DNA from: Noviherbaspirillum sp.
Lineage (GTDB): Bacteria; Pseudomonadota; Gammaproteobacteria; Burkholderiales; Burkholderiaceae
Direction: 5' to 3'
Assembly (NCBI GenBank): GCA_028292785.1
Contig: JAQGLQ010000578.1
Location: 1-5,035 of the forward strand
DNA: 5,035 nt
Shown here: positions 1-5,035 of the stretch, piece after piece
Position numbering within the stretch: the first letter of the stretch is position 1
Layout of the letters: every line of letters begins with the position of its first letter
The notes under the pieces: model-generated
Databases searched by the model: none
What the model was told of the DNA's origin: nothing
What the model saw: the letters and a program-made list of their open reading frames with translations, nothing else
Made by a program: the position numbers and the translations under genes

Positions 1-68
1 GCGGCTTGGCGTGACCGGTGCATGCTTGCCGCTGGATTGCCCGTAAATTGTTGGCGTCAAGCGAAGGG

Positions 69-111
69 TTGCAGGAGTGAACTTTCTTGTCCGTACTTAC
101 ATTGCAGGAGT
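69..111. repeat. 10-bp direct repeat, 33-bp period
   Basis: TTGCAGGAGT occurs at 69-78 and again at 102-111. The copies are 33 bp apart start to start, about three helical turns. Both contain GGAG, but neither is followed by a convincing start codon and reading frame. It could be a pair of protein-binding sites or chance; I see no further copy nearby. Confidence 0.35.
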
Positions 112-337
112 TCTTCGCGGTATTTGGGGAGTATTTCCGAAATGCCGGCTGATTGATGGCGTTATTTATCATCTCGCTGTTTCTCTAATAGCAGTTATCC
201 GAATCATCAGCGGCGGTCTGCGGGTACGGCTGTCGTTTTCGCCGTCGCCGCAGATCGCTGGTGTACGTGTCAGCATGTATGTGACAAATCGATGCTTTCG
301 GTTCAATGCAATCAGTGACCTTGAAGCGAACGAATGC

Positions 338-356
338 GCCGGGATTCGATCCCGGC
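338..356 (-). terminator. Hairpin after the receptor gene, possible terminator
   Basis: A perfect 8-bp inverted repeat, GCCGGGAT / ATCCCGGC, surrounds a 3-nt loop (TCG), starting 7 nt beyond the receptor's TAA stop. The position suits a transcription terminator or 3'-end-stabilising hairpin for the receptor mRNA. No U-tract follows on the minus strand, so intrinsic termination is not established. Read on the minus strand it also resembles a tRNA T-arm (5-bp stem, 7-nt loop ATCGAAT), but there is no acceptor stem or CCA. Confidence 0.4.
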
Positions 357-363
357 CCCGCAA

Positions 364-2520
364 TTAAAAATCAAACTGCGCCGACACCCTGAACGTACGC
401 GGCGCTCCGGGGAACAGATACCCGCCGAGCGACTGCGTCACATCGCGCCAATAGAATTTATCGAACACATTGTCGATCTGGAAGCGCAAGGTGGTGGATG
501 CTCCGGCTACGCGCGTCGCGTAGCGCGCTCCCAGATTGAATAGATGGTAGGCCGGCACGGTGACGCTGTTGTCGGGACTGAAGGCCTTGCTCCCCACATA
601 CTGCCAGCTTCCATTCAGCGCGAGGCCTGTCATTTGCGGCACCGCATAGTCGAGCCATGCTATCGACTTGAACTCCGGCACATTGGTCACGCGCTTTCCG
701 TCGAATGCCGCCACGCCGGTGTCCCGCTGTCGCGCATCCAGCACGGCAAGGCTGATGCCCGCCGTCAGGTCGCGCGTGGCGCGGCCGCGCGCCGCGAACT
801 CGACGCCGTCGTGCACCGCTTCACCATTGCGTACATAGGTGAATGTCTCGTCGGTATATTCAAACGGCCTGGTGATGCGGAACAGTGCGGCGGACATGAC
901 CCAGTCGCGGGCGAAGGCGGCCTTCACGCCGAGTTCCAGCTGTTTCGATTTGCTGGGGTCGAGAATCTGGTTGACATTGCTCGTGAACAGCGGCGCGGTA
1001 CCGCCGTGCTCCAGGCCTTGCGCGTATGAACCGTAGACTGTCCAGTTCTGCCGCGGATTGAACACCAGCGCGACATTGGGCAGTACATGATTCTTGTCAT
1101 AGCGCGCATTGCGCTCGCCTGCCGCATCGAACTGGTCCCGCTCTATCTGGGTATACCGCACGCCCGCATGCAGCTTGAGCTGAGGCGATAGTGCGAGGAT
1201 ATCCTGCACGAACAGCGAATTCTCCACGCCGCGACGGCGCTGGCGGATCGGACCGGTGGAGATGGTGGACGCCGGCACTGCGACAGGGGTGTAGATATTG
1301 CTGGTGCCATTGGCGAGCGACCCGGGGCAATCCACGGCGCCGTAGACGCAGTCGCCGAATTCGTCGCGGCGACGATAGCTCATGACGCCGGCGGTGAGTT
1401 CATGCTGCATCGAGCCGGTGGCGAATTTTCCATGAATCGTGGCCTGTCCGGTCAGCAGCGTCCGCGCTTCGTTCTCGCTCTGGTAATCGTAGACATCGTA
1501 ATCGCCGTTTGCGCAGAAGCCCGGGAACAGCCCTGCCGACGCGCAGCCATAGGGGAATGCGGTGAAGTCGTCGCGCTTGAAGCTGTGCCGATTAATGGCA
1601 AGGGCCGTGGTCCAGTCGGGATTCAGCTGATATTCGAAACGCAGGCCGATATTGCCGCTGTCGGTTTCCACCGGCCTGCTCCATGGTTGGTTATTGAGCA
1701 TGGTGCGGCCGGAAATGCCGGTCGGCAGACTCGTGCCGCCGATCAACTGGAAACCGGGAACCGATAGCTGGGATTTGTGTTGATAATCGAGGTCGAGTTG
1801 CAGCAGCGCCTGCGGGGTAAGCCGCCAGTCGAATGCACCCGATACGAATTGGCGCTCGCCGTCGGCGCCTCTGACATAGGAACGCAGTTTCTCGCCGGCG
1901 GCGTTGATGCGGTAACCGAAACGCTGGTCTTCCGAGCGTCCGCCGAGATCCAGCGCGCCGTACAGCGTCCCGCGATCGCGCGCCTCGATGAGCACCGAGC
2001 GCAGCGGCGTGCCGGTGGGACGCTTGGTGACGAAGTTGACGATGCCGCCGGGAGTGGCGATGCCGGCCTGCAGGCCGGCCAGTCCCTTGAGGATTTCGAT
2101 GCGCTCCTTGTTCTCCAGCGGAATTAGCGCGTCGGAGGAAATCGGCAATCCATCCTTGCGGTAGCTCGATTCGTTGTCCAGCGCAAAGCCCCGGATGGAA
2201 AACTGTTCGGCATAGCCCACCGCGTTATACGCATCGTTGACGCTGGCATCGAGTTCAACCGCCTCGCTGGTACGGCGAATGCCGAGGTCCTGCATCTGTT
2301 CGCGCGTGATGACACTGACGGAGGCCGGCGTCTGCAGCACCGGCGCTTCGCTCAGTCCGCCGACGCTGGCGGCGCCGGCGCCAGCCACGCTGGTGGCGCT
2401 GACCGTGACTTCGGGCAAGGTCCTGTCGGCGGACTGCGCCGCGGCAGGCGACATCATGGCAAGCGCATTGGCGACTGCCAGAACGATGAGAGATGGGCGG
2501 AAGGCGGGTATCGGTGTCAT
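364..2520 (-). CDS. TonB-dependent outer-membrane receptor, siderophore-receptor type, TPP-riboswitch controlled
   Basis: This 718-aa protein should be an outer-membrane gated porin that imports a scarce ligand using TonB-ExbBD energy. Residues 1-28 form a signal peptide, probably cleaved after the AAA at 26-28. A TonB-box-like PEVTVSA lies at 36-42. The plug domain spans about 58-170, with TPASVSVITREQM, the SIRGF motif (108-112), ERIEILKG (139-146) and GGIVNFVTKRP (158-168). The rest is a 22-strand-type beta-barrel with IDNVFDKFYW near 682-691, PGAPRTF at 704-710 and a terminal Phe. No N-terminal secretin/STN signalling domain is present, so it is not a sigma-factor transducer. Cys pairs at 326/336 and 391/398 sit in likely surface loops. 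The frame is open upstream to 2907, but ATG 2520 directly precedes the signal peptide and leaves the riboswitch untranslated. Homology suggests ferric siderophores; the TPP aptamer in its leader suggests thiamin or a precursor. The family is certain, the substrate inferred. Confidence 0.95.
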   Translation of the reverse strand: MTPIPAFRPSLIVLAVANALAMMSPAAAQSADRTLPEVTVSATSVAGAGAASVGGLSEAPVLQTPASVSVITREQMQDLGIRRTSEAVELDASVNDAYNAVGYAEQFSIRGFALDNESSYRKDGLPISSDALIPLENKERIEILKGLAGLQAGIATPGGIVNFVTKRPTGTPLRSVLIEARDRGTLYGALDLGGRSEDQRFGYRINAAGEKLRSYVRGADGERQFVSGAFDWRLTPQALLQLDLDYQHKSQLSVPGFQLIGGTSLPTGISGRTMLNNQPWSRPVETDSGNIGLRFEYQLNPDWTTALAINRHSFKRDDFTAFPYGCASAGLFPGFCANGDYDVYDYQSENEARTLLTGQATIHGKFATGSMQHELTAGVMSYRRRDEFGDCVYGAVDCPGSLANGTSNIYTPVAVPASTISTGPIRQRRRGVENSLFVQDILALSPQLKLHAGVRYTQIERDQFDAAGERNARYDKNHVLPNVALVFNPRQNWTVYGSYAQGLEHGGTAPLFTSNVNQILDPSKSKQLELGVKAAFARDWVMSAALFRITRPFEYTDETFTYVRNGEAVHDGVEFAARGRATRDLTAGISLAVLDARQRDTGVAAFDGKRVTNVPEFKSIAWLDYAVPQMTGLALNGSWQYVGSKAFSPDNSVTVPAYHLFNLGARYATRVAGASTTLRFQIDNVFDKFYWRDVTQSLGGYLFPGAPRTFRVSAQFDF

Positions 2521-2523
2521 ATG

Positions 2524-2573
2524 CTCGGCAAGTCTCGGTAAATGTGGACCGGCGCGGGAGCGAAGATGCCGAA
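2524..2573 (-). promoter_or_regulatory. Candidate expression platform of the TPP riboswitch
   Basis: Within the leader after the aptamer, UUCGGCA (2573-2567 on the minus strand) can pair over 7 bp, with one G-U, with UGCCGAG (2530-2524). The latter contains the GAG closest to the receptor start codon. The same UUCGGC can instead fold back on the preceding GCCG as a small GCCG-UU-CGGC hairpin. These two pairings exclude each other, as expected of a sequestering/anti-sequestering switch. The RBS itself is weak: GAG 3 nt from ATG, or CGAGA 12 nt away. Predicted by eye only. Confidence 0.4.
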
Positions 2574-2584
2574 CGGCTGTGCGC

Positions 2585-2669
2585 TTTCCCCACGCTGGCA
2601 TTATCCAGATCGGGTACGAAGGGTTTTTCTCACCCGGAAAACGTGTTTTCCAGGACCCCTGGCGTGGGC
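2585..2669 (-). promoter_or_regulatory. TPP riboswitch (THI element)
   Basis: This is a thiamine pyrophosphate-binding aptamer in the 5' leader of the receptor mRNA. On the minus strand, P1 is a perfect 7-bp stem, CCCACGC (2668-2662) with GCGTGGG (2595-2589). P2 pairs GGGT with ACCC. P3 is CCTGGAAAA with TTTTCCGGG around a CACG loop (9 bp, one G-U). The TGAGA that reads the pyrimidine ring follows P3. The diagnostic GATCTGGATAATGCCAGCG of the pyrophosphate-sensing arm is intact, with P5 CTGG/CCAG. Small deviations are TACCCGATC where ACCTGATC is usual, and GTGAGA for CTGAGA. About 65 nt separate the aptamer from the ATG, with no U-tract terminator, so control is probably at translation initiation and OFF when TPP binds, as in many Gram-negative TPP switches. 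Confidence 0.95.
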
Positions 2670-2671
2670 GG

Positions 2672-2701
2672 ATTGTACACAGGACGCACCGAGATTGCCG
2701 A
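2672..2701 (-). promoter_or_regulatory. Candidate sigma-70 promoter for the receptor
   Basis: On the minus strand TACAAT (2677-2672) is a good -10 element, with TCGGCA (2701-2696, 4 of 6 to TTGACA) 18 bp upstream. The -35 would lie inside the right arm of the inverted repeat. A problem is that the expected start, near 2665-2667, falls inside the 5' strand of aptamer stem P1 (2668-2662) and would shorten it. The real promoter may therefore be further upstream, though I see no better match there. Confidence 0.3.
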
Positions 2702-2755
2702 GAGTACGGTAAGCCATGCGCTGAACGATTTGTCCGGAAATGCAACCAAGGTGGT

Positions 2756-2763
2756 TTAGGAGG
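2756..2763 (+). promoter_or_regulatory. Strong Shine-Dalgarno fixing the start at 2768
   Basis: TTAGGAGG is nearly the full anti-16S complement and ends 4 nt before ATG 2768. The frame is open far upstream (to 2237), but that part only mirrors the receptor gene and its riboswitch. This site therefore decides the start of the divergent gene. Confidence 0.8.
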
Positions 2764-2767
2764 CTTT

Positions 2768-3385
2768 ATGAGCCCATATGACCCCAATGAAATCAACCGG
2801 CTGATCGGGGAGTTCACGGATTTGCAGGATGCATGGCAGAACGATCCGGCGGCATTCGACTGGACGCCGCTCGTCGCACTCGCCCGCCGGGGCGCGACGG
2901 CGTACAACGAGGGCTATGGACCTTCCCTCCATGCGCTGGCCATTGACGGCGCGCTGCATACCGAATTTCATGAGCGTTTCCTGTCCGAATCGCTGCGGGC
3001 CGGCTTCGATCCGTTCAAGCTTGCACGGGTCGGCTCGGGCACTGCGGAGGTACCGGTCATCGATCATGCCAGCCTGGCTGAAGAAGCCGACTCGAATCCC
3101 TCTTCGGAACGCATGCGCGCCGCGCTGATGGAAGTGGCGCGCGCGCGTTTCGGGCCCCTGGTGCAGGAATACGGCGAGGACCGCCGCAAGCTCGGCGAGA
3201 CACCGCTCTATCGGACGGTCGAGGCGTGCGCCGAATCGATTCCGCTCGACATTCTCGACATCATCGCACCGGAGCTGGCAAGGCTGCATCATACGGCGCC
3301 CAAGCCGGGACAGGTCAATCCGGCGGAAGGCTATCTCAGCGGAGCCGAGATGGCGGTGGACAGGTTTTCAAAGACCCTGGGCTGA
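2768..3385 (+). CDS. Conserved-looking protein of unknown function, 205 aa
   Basis: I do not recognise this protein. It has no signal peptide or membrane segment and looks soluble, cytoplasmic and mainly helical. It is acidic at the N-terminus (DPNEINRLIGEFTDLQDAW, residues 5-23). Residues 45-80 carry several His and aromatic positions (GPSLHALAIDGALHTEFHERF), residues 104-145 are rich in charged residues (SERMRAALMEVARARF, EYGEDRRKLGE), and a LDILDIIAPELARLHH stretch lies at 160-175. A single Cys sits at 154. Good third-position GC, a near-consensus Shine-Dalgarno and termination just before a convergent gene support a real gene. It is divergent from the TPP-controlled receptor across a 247-bp intergenic region and could share regulatory sites with it, but nothing in the protein itself points to thiamin. 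No function is assigned. Confidence 0.8.
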   Translation: MSPYDPNEINRLIGEFTDLQDAWQNDPAAFDWTPLVALARRGATAYNEGYGPSLHALAIDGALHTEFHERFLSESLRAGFDPFKLARVGSGTAEVPVIDHASLAEEADSNPSSERMRAALMEVARARFGPLVQEYGEDRRKLGETPLYRTVEACAESIPLDILDIIAPELARLHHTAPKPGQVNPAEGYLSGAEMAVDRFSKTLG

Positions 3386-3449
3386 CGCCGGGCAACCGCG
3401 TACGGTGACACGGGGTGCCCACCCTACCCTACATGAAATGGGGTGGCTC
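3386..3449. terminator. Convergent intergenic spacer with hairpin potential
   Basis: Sixty-four bases separate two convergent genes. CCACCC (3419-3424) can pair with GGGTGG (3441-3446) across a 16-nt loop. Upstream, GGGCA (3390-3394) can pair with TGCCC (3416-3420) around a small ACCG-CGTA-CGGT stem. No T-tract follows on either strand, so a bidirectional terminator is only suggested. The segment reading GTAGGGTGGGCACC on the minus strand resembles short dispersed intergenic repeats I recall from proteobacterial genomes, but one copy cannot show that. Confidence 0.3.
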
Positions 3450-4079
3450 TTATACCTTCGGGCGCGACATCTTAAAGCGCATCTCCGTTCCGATCTCGAA
3501 GTAGTCCCCCGGTCCGCCCCCGCGCAGGATCGGCCGGCCGGCCGCCGTGTCATAGATGCCGTCGACGAGCAGCGCCTTCGATATGTGCACGCCGACCACC
3601 TCGCCCAGCACCAGCCAGGTGTCGACATTCTTGCCGTCCGCGCCGTGCAGCTGTATCAGCTGCGTCAGCTTGCATTCGAACGAAACCGGGCTTTCCGCTA
3701 CCCGCGGCACGGAAATCACGCGCGACGGCGCGGGAGTCAAACCGGTCAGCTCGAATTCATTGACTTCGGGGGCAACCGCCGCGCTACTGAGGTTCATGAC
3801 CTCCGCGAGCGGCCGGGTCGCGAGATTCCATCCGAATTCTCCGGTCTGCTCGATGTTGCGCACACTGTCCTTCCAGCCGACGCTGGCGAAACCGACGATA
3901 GGCGGCTTGTAATTGAATCCGTTGAAGAAGCTGTAGGGCGCGAGATTCAGTTTGCCTTCGCGATCATGCGATGAAATCCATCCGATCGGCCGCGGGCCGA
4001 CGATGGAGTTGAAGGGATCGTGCGGCAATCCATGGCCCGAGGCCGGCTCATAGAAATGGATGTCGGTGTCAGCGGCCAT
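3450..4079 (-). CDS. Flavin reductase family protein (DIM6/NTAB, FMN-binding split barrel)
   Basis: This 209-aa soluble protein belongs to the flavin-reductase-like FMN-binding family, whose members bind FMN and often supply reduced flavin to a monooxygenase. The family core is clear: DPFNSIVGPRPIGWISS (21-37) opens the barrel. NLAPYSFFNGFNYKPPIVGF (45-64) is the flavin-contacting stretch, and KDSVRNIEQTGEFGWNL (70-86) is the family's conserved 'KDT..NI...GEF.VN' segment. VNEFELTGLTP (106-116), ESPVSFECKL (129-138) and WLVLGEVVGVHI (155-166) follow. The C-terminal RPILRGGGPGDYFEIG (182-197) is typical of this subgroup. Length is normal and no residue looks missing. The start ATG 4079 has GGAGA 8 nt upstream. 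The gene lies 75 bp after the HipA-like gene on the same strand, so read-through is possible, but it has promoter-like elements of its own. No partner oxygenase is visible, so the physiological substrate is unknown. Confidence 0.93.
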   Translation of the reverse strand: MAADTDIHFYEPASGHGLPHDPFNSIVGPRPIGWISSHDREGKLNLAPYSFFNGFNYKPPIVGFASVGWKDSVRNIEQTGEFGWNLATRPLAEVMNLSSAAVAPEVNEFELTGLTPAPSRVISVPRVAESPVSFECKLTQLIQLHGADGKNVDTWLVLGEVVGVHISKALLVDGIYDTAAGRPILRGGGPGDYFEIGTEMRFKMSRPKV

Positions 4080-4087
4080 GAGTTGAG

Positions 4088-4092
4088 TCTCC
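4088..4092 (-). promoter_or_regulatory. Ribosome-binding site of the flavin reductase gene
   Basis: GGAGA on the minus strand lies 8 nt before ATG 4079 and supports that start; no other in-frame start has comparable spacing. Confidence 0.7.
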
Positions 4093-4110
4093 GAATGTCT
4101 GGAATGTCTG
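4093..4110. repeat. Perfect tandem duplication of a 9-mer in the 5' leader
   Basis: GAATGTCTG occurs twice head to tail, at 4093-4101 and 4102-4110, between the candidate -10 and the RBS of the flavin reductase gene. It may be a recent slippage duplication or a pair of regulator half-sites. Confidence 0.7.
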
Positions 4111-4118
4111 GATTCGTT

Positions 4119-4145
4119 ATTGTATTGCAGTGCCCGGCTTGTCGA
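4119..4145 (-). promoter_or_regulatory. Candidate promoter of the flavin reductase gene
   Basis: On the minus strand TCGACA (4145-4140, 5 of 6 to TTGACA) is followed after 15 bp by TACAAT (4124-4119, 5 of 6 to TATAAT). The hexamers are good but the spacer is 1-2 bp shorter than ideal. It lies wholly in the 75-bp gap after the HipA-like gene, which favours independent expression of the flavin reductase. Seen by eye only. Confidence 0.4.
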
Positions 4146-4154
4146 TGGCCGCGC

Positions 4155-5035
4155 TCATTTCAGTTGCGCCAGCGGCAGCGTTTTCATGCGCATGCGTATT
4201 TCTTCCGCCACCGCACGCGGCGCGTTCATGTCTTGCAGTGCTTTCGGCCATAGTTCCTGTGCCTGCTCGACGGTGGCGCGCACCGCTGCGAGCGCCACCC
4301 GCTCGGCGATCCCGGCCTCGCGCGCGATAGCCCGGTAGGTAGCGAGCGTCTCTCTGCGCTGTCGTTCGTCGATCGCGACATTGGTGGCGAAGCCCTTGAA
4401 ATTGGCCAATGCCGTCACGCATACGATGTCATAGGCCGGCGACAGTTCGGGCTTGACGCCATTATGGTAGATCACGGAAAAATTCTTGAGGTGGGCATCG
4501 GCATTGCCGAGCAGCGTATTGGCGGCTTGCCGGATGAAGAACTGGCGGATGTCTTCGATGCCCCGGACGCCGAGGCGGTCCAGCACCCGCAGCAGATTGA
4601 CGAAGTATCTCGGCTCGCCGTACTTCCGGTTCGGCATGAGCGTCTGCATCTGGCATGCATCCTCCATGTGGGTCGAGCCGCCCGGCGTGCGGTCAAACCG
4701 CTCTACCGCGAGGAAATGCGTGCCGGCGCCCAGGGCCGCGACCAGGTCGGGCATGTCGATGTGAGACATCGGCCGCGGCTCGCATACCGCGACATTCACG
4801 CCAGCCTTCGATGCGAGCGTCATCGCGGTATATTCGTTGAATATCTGCGAGTCATCGCCGGGCAACGGCAGCTTGGCGATGATGTCCGACAGATGTCCCC
4901 GCACCGGGAGGACAAAGCGCCTGCCCTCGTGTGCGGAAGACAGCGCAATCTTGTTTTGCAGGCCGGAGATTGCCGCTGCTCCTTCGGCCGCCGCTTCCGG
5001 CACGCTGATTTCGAGATTGTCCGCGCCGCCGGTGA
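4155..5035 (-). CDS. HipA-family serine/threonine kinase (type II toxin family), N-terminus beyond the window
   Basis: HipA-type kinases phosphorylate cytoplasmic targets (GltX in E. coli) and are usually restrained by a HipB-like DNA-binding antitoxin. The frame is open through the right edge; a GTG at 5003 lies inside the kinase core and is not the true start. About 292 C-terminal residues are visible. Counting from the GTG codon, the segments are: the glycine-rich loop ISGLQNKIAL (12-21); IIAKLP with the ATP-site Lys (41-46); NEY (56-58); LAVERFDR (98-105); EDACQ (114-118); LLGNADAHLKNFSV (164-177), with presumed catalytic Asp169 and Asn174; and SPAYDIV (188-194), with presumed metal-binding Asp192. 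All core catalytic residues look intact, so the kinase is probably active. The site matching autophosphorylated Ser150 of E. coli HipA appears to be Ala11, with Ser13 two residues on. The first ~100-150 residues and any upstream antitoxin are not visible. Family assignment is firm; target unknown. Confidence 0.92.
   Translation of the reverse strand, partial: TGGADNLEISVPEAAAEGAAAISGLQNKIALSSAHEGRRFVLPVRGHLSDIIAKLPLPGDDSQIFNEYTAMTLASKAGVNVAVCEPRPMSHIDMPDLVAALGAGTHFLAVERFDRTPGGSTHMEDACQMQTLMPNRKYGEPRYFVNLLRVLDRLGVRGIEDIRQFFIRQAANTLLGNADAHLKNFSVIYHNGVKPELSPAYDIVCVTALANFKGFATNVAIDERQRRETLATYRAIAREAGIAERVALAAVRATVEQAQELWPKALQDMNAPRAVAEEIRMRMKTLPLAQLK

Larger units (their letters stand above)
1..363. 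other. Gene-poor leading segment
   Basis: I see no convincing gene here. The stretch is visibly more AT-rich than the rest of the window. A GTG-initiated 96-codon frame at 77-367 (+) overlaps its own would-be Shine-Dalgarno, has no recognisable motif and runs into the receptor's stop region, so I do not call it. Two short frames are open from the left edge on the + strand, one ending at TAA 44-46 and one at TGA near 156. Either could be the tail of a gene outside the window, but neither resembles a family I know. The segment holds a 10-bp direct repeat (69-78 and 102-111) and a hairpin at 338-356, listed separately. Confidence 0.5.
2524..2702. repeat. Imperfect inverted repeat flanking the TPP aptamer
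   Basis: The left arm, CTCGGCAAGTCTCGGT at 2524-2539, is the reverse complement of the right arm, ACCGAGATTGCCGAG at 2688-2702, except for one extra G in the left arm. The 148-bp interval contains the riboswitch. The left arm ends 3 nt from the receptor's ATG and covers its weak Shine-Dalgarno region; the right arm lies upstream of the aptamer. If both arms are transcribed they can pair in the mRNA. If not, they may be two operator copies. Each arm also contains CTCGG twice, 9 or 10 bp apart. Confidence 0.7.

Noticed and set aside
338..356. Complete tRNA gene
   Set aside because: Only a T-arm-like hairpin is present. No acceptor stem, D-arm, anticodon arm or CCA could be found on either strand.
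77..367. 96-codon GTG frame (+) in the gene-poor segment
   Set aside because: The GTG overlaps its own GGAG, there is no recognisable domain, and the end overlaps the receptor's stop region. Most likely chance.
544..2127. Several long + strand frames opposite the receptor
   Set aside because: Antisense shadows of a well-supported receptor gene with low-complexity translations.
2237..2767. Upstream extension of the divergent gene's frame on the + strand
   Set aside because: It mirrors the receptor's N-terminal coding region and the riboswitch. The strong Shine-Dalgarno at 2756-2763 fixes the start at 2768.
2521..2907. N-terminal extension of the receptor frame (open to 2907), including an in-frame AUG at 2601-2599 inside the conserved aptamer loop
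   Set aside because: It runs through the riboswitch and its promoter region, and would put 27 or more residues before a normal signal peptide. ATG 2520 is the sensible start. Automated callers could misplace the start here.
4117..4422. Minus-strand 101-codon frame overlapping the end of the HipA-like gene
   Set aside because: An Arg/Ala/Gly-rich out-of-frame shadow, typical of high-GC coding DNA; the HipA frame has clear family motifs.
1..5035. CRISPR array, insertion sequence or prophage genes
   Set aside because: No regularly spaced repeats, transposase motifs or phage-type genes are visible. The inverted repeat at 2524-2702 brackets only non-coding regulatory sequence.

Overview
The window is a GC-rich bacterial chromosomal segment, with coding parts at roughly 60% GC or more by eye. 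TonB-dependent uptake, a proteobacterial-style TPP riboswitch, a HipA-family kinase and a DIM6/NTAB-type flavin reductase all point to a proteobacterium. A betaproteobacterium (Burkholderiales-like) is my best guess, from gene content and style only; no rRNA or marker gene is present.

Layout: (1) 1-363 is a gene-poor, visibly more AT-rich stretch ending in a perfect 8-bp hairpin beside the receptor stop codon. (2) 364-2520 (-) encodes a 718-aa TonB-dependent outer-membrane receptor of the ferric-siderophore type. (3) Its leader (about 2521-2702) carries a clear thiamine pyrophosphate (TPP) riboswitch aptamer at about 2585-2669. An imperfect inverted repeat flanks the aptamer: one arm touches the receptor's ribosome-binding region, the other lies just upstream of the aptamer. 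(4) 2768-3385 (+) is a divergently transcribed 205-aa protein I do not recognise, with a near-perfect Shine-Dalgarno sequence. (5) 3450-4079 (-) is a 209-aa flavin reductase/FMN-binding split-barrel protein, convergent with the unknown gene. (6) 4155 to the right edge (-) is the C-terminal part of a HipA-family kinase; its N-terminus and any HipB-like antitoxin lie outside the window.

The most informative point is regulatory. The receptor looks like a siderophore receptor by sequence, but its mRNA leader holds a TPP sensor. The simplest reading is a thiamin (or thiamin-precursor) uptake receptor that is shut down when TPP is plentiful. The inverted repeat and a possible RBS-sequestering pairing suggest how the switch may be read out at translation. 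The other genes show no obvious thiamin link, and their adjacency may be incidental.
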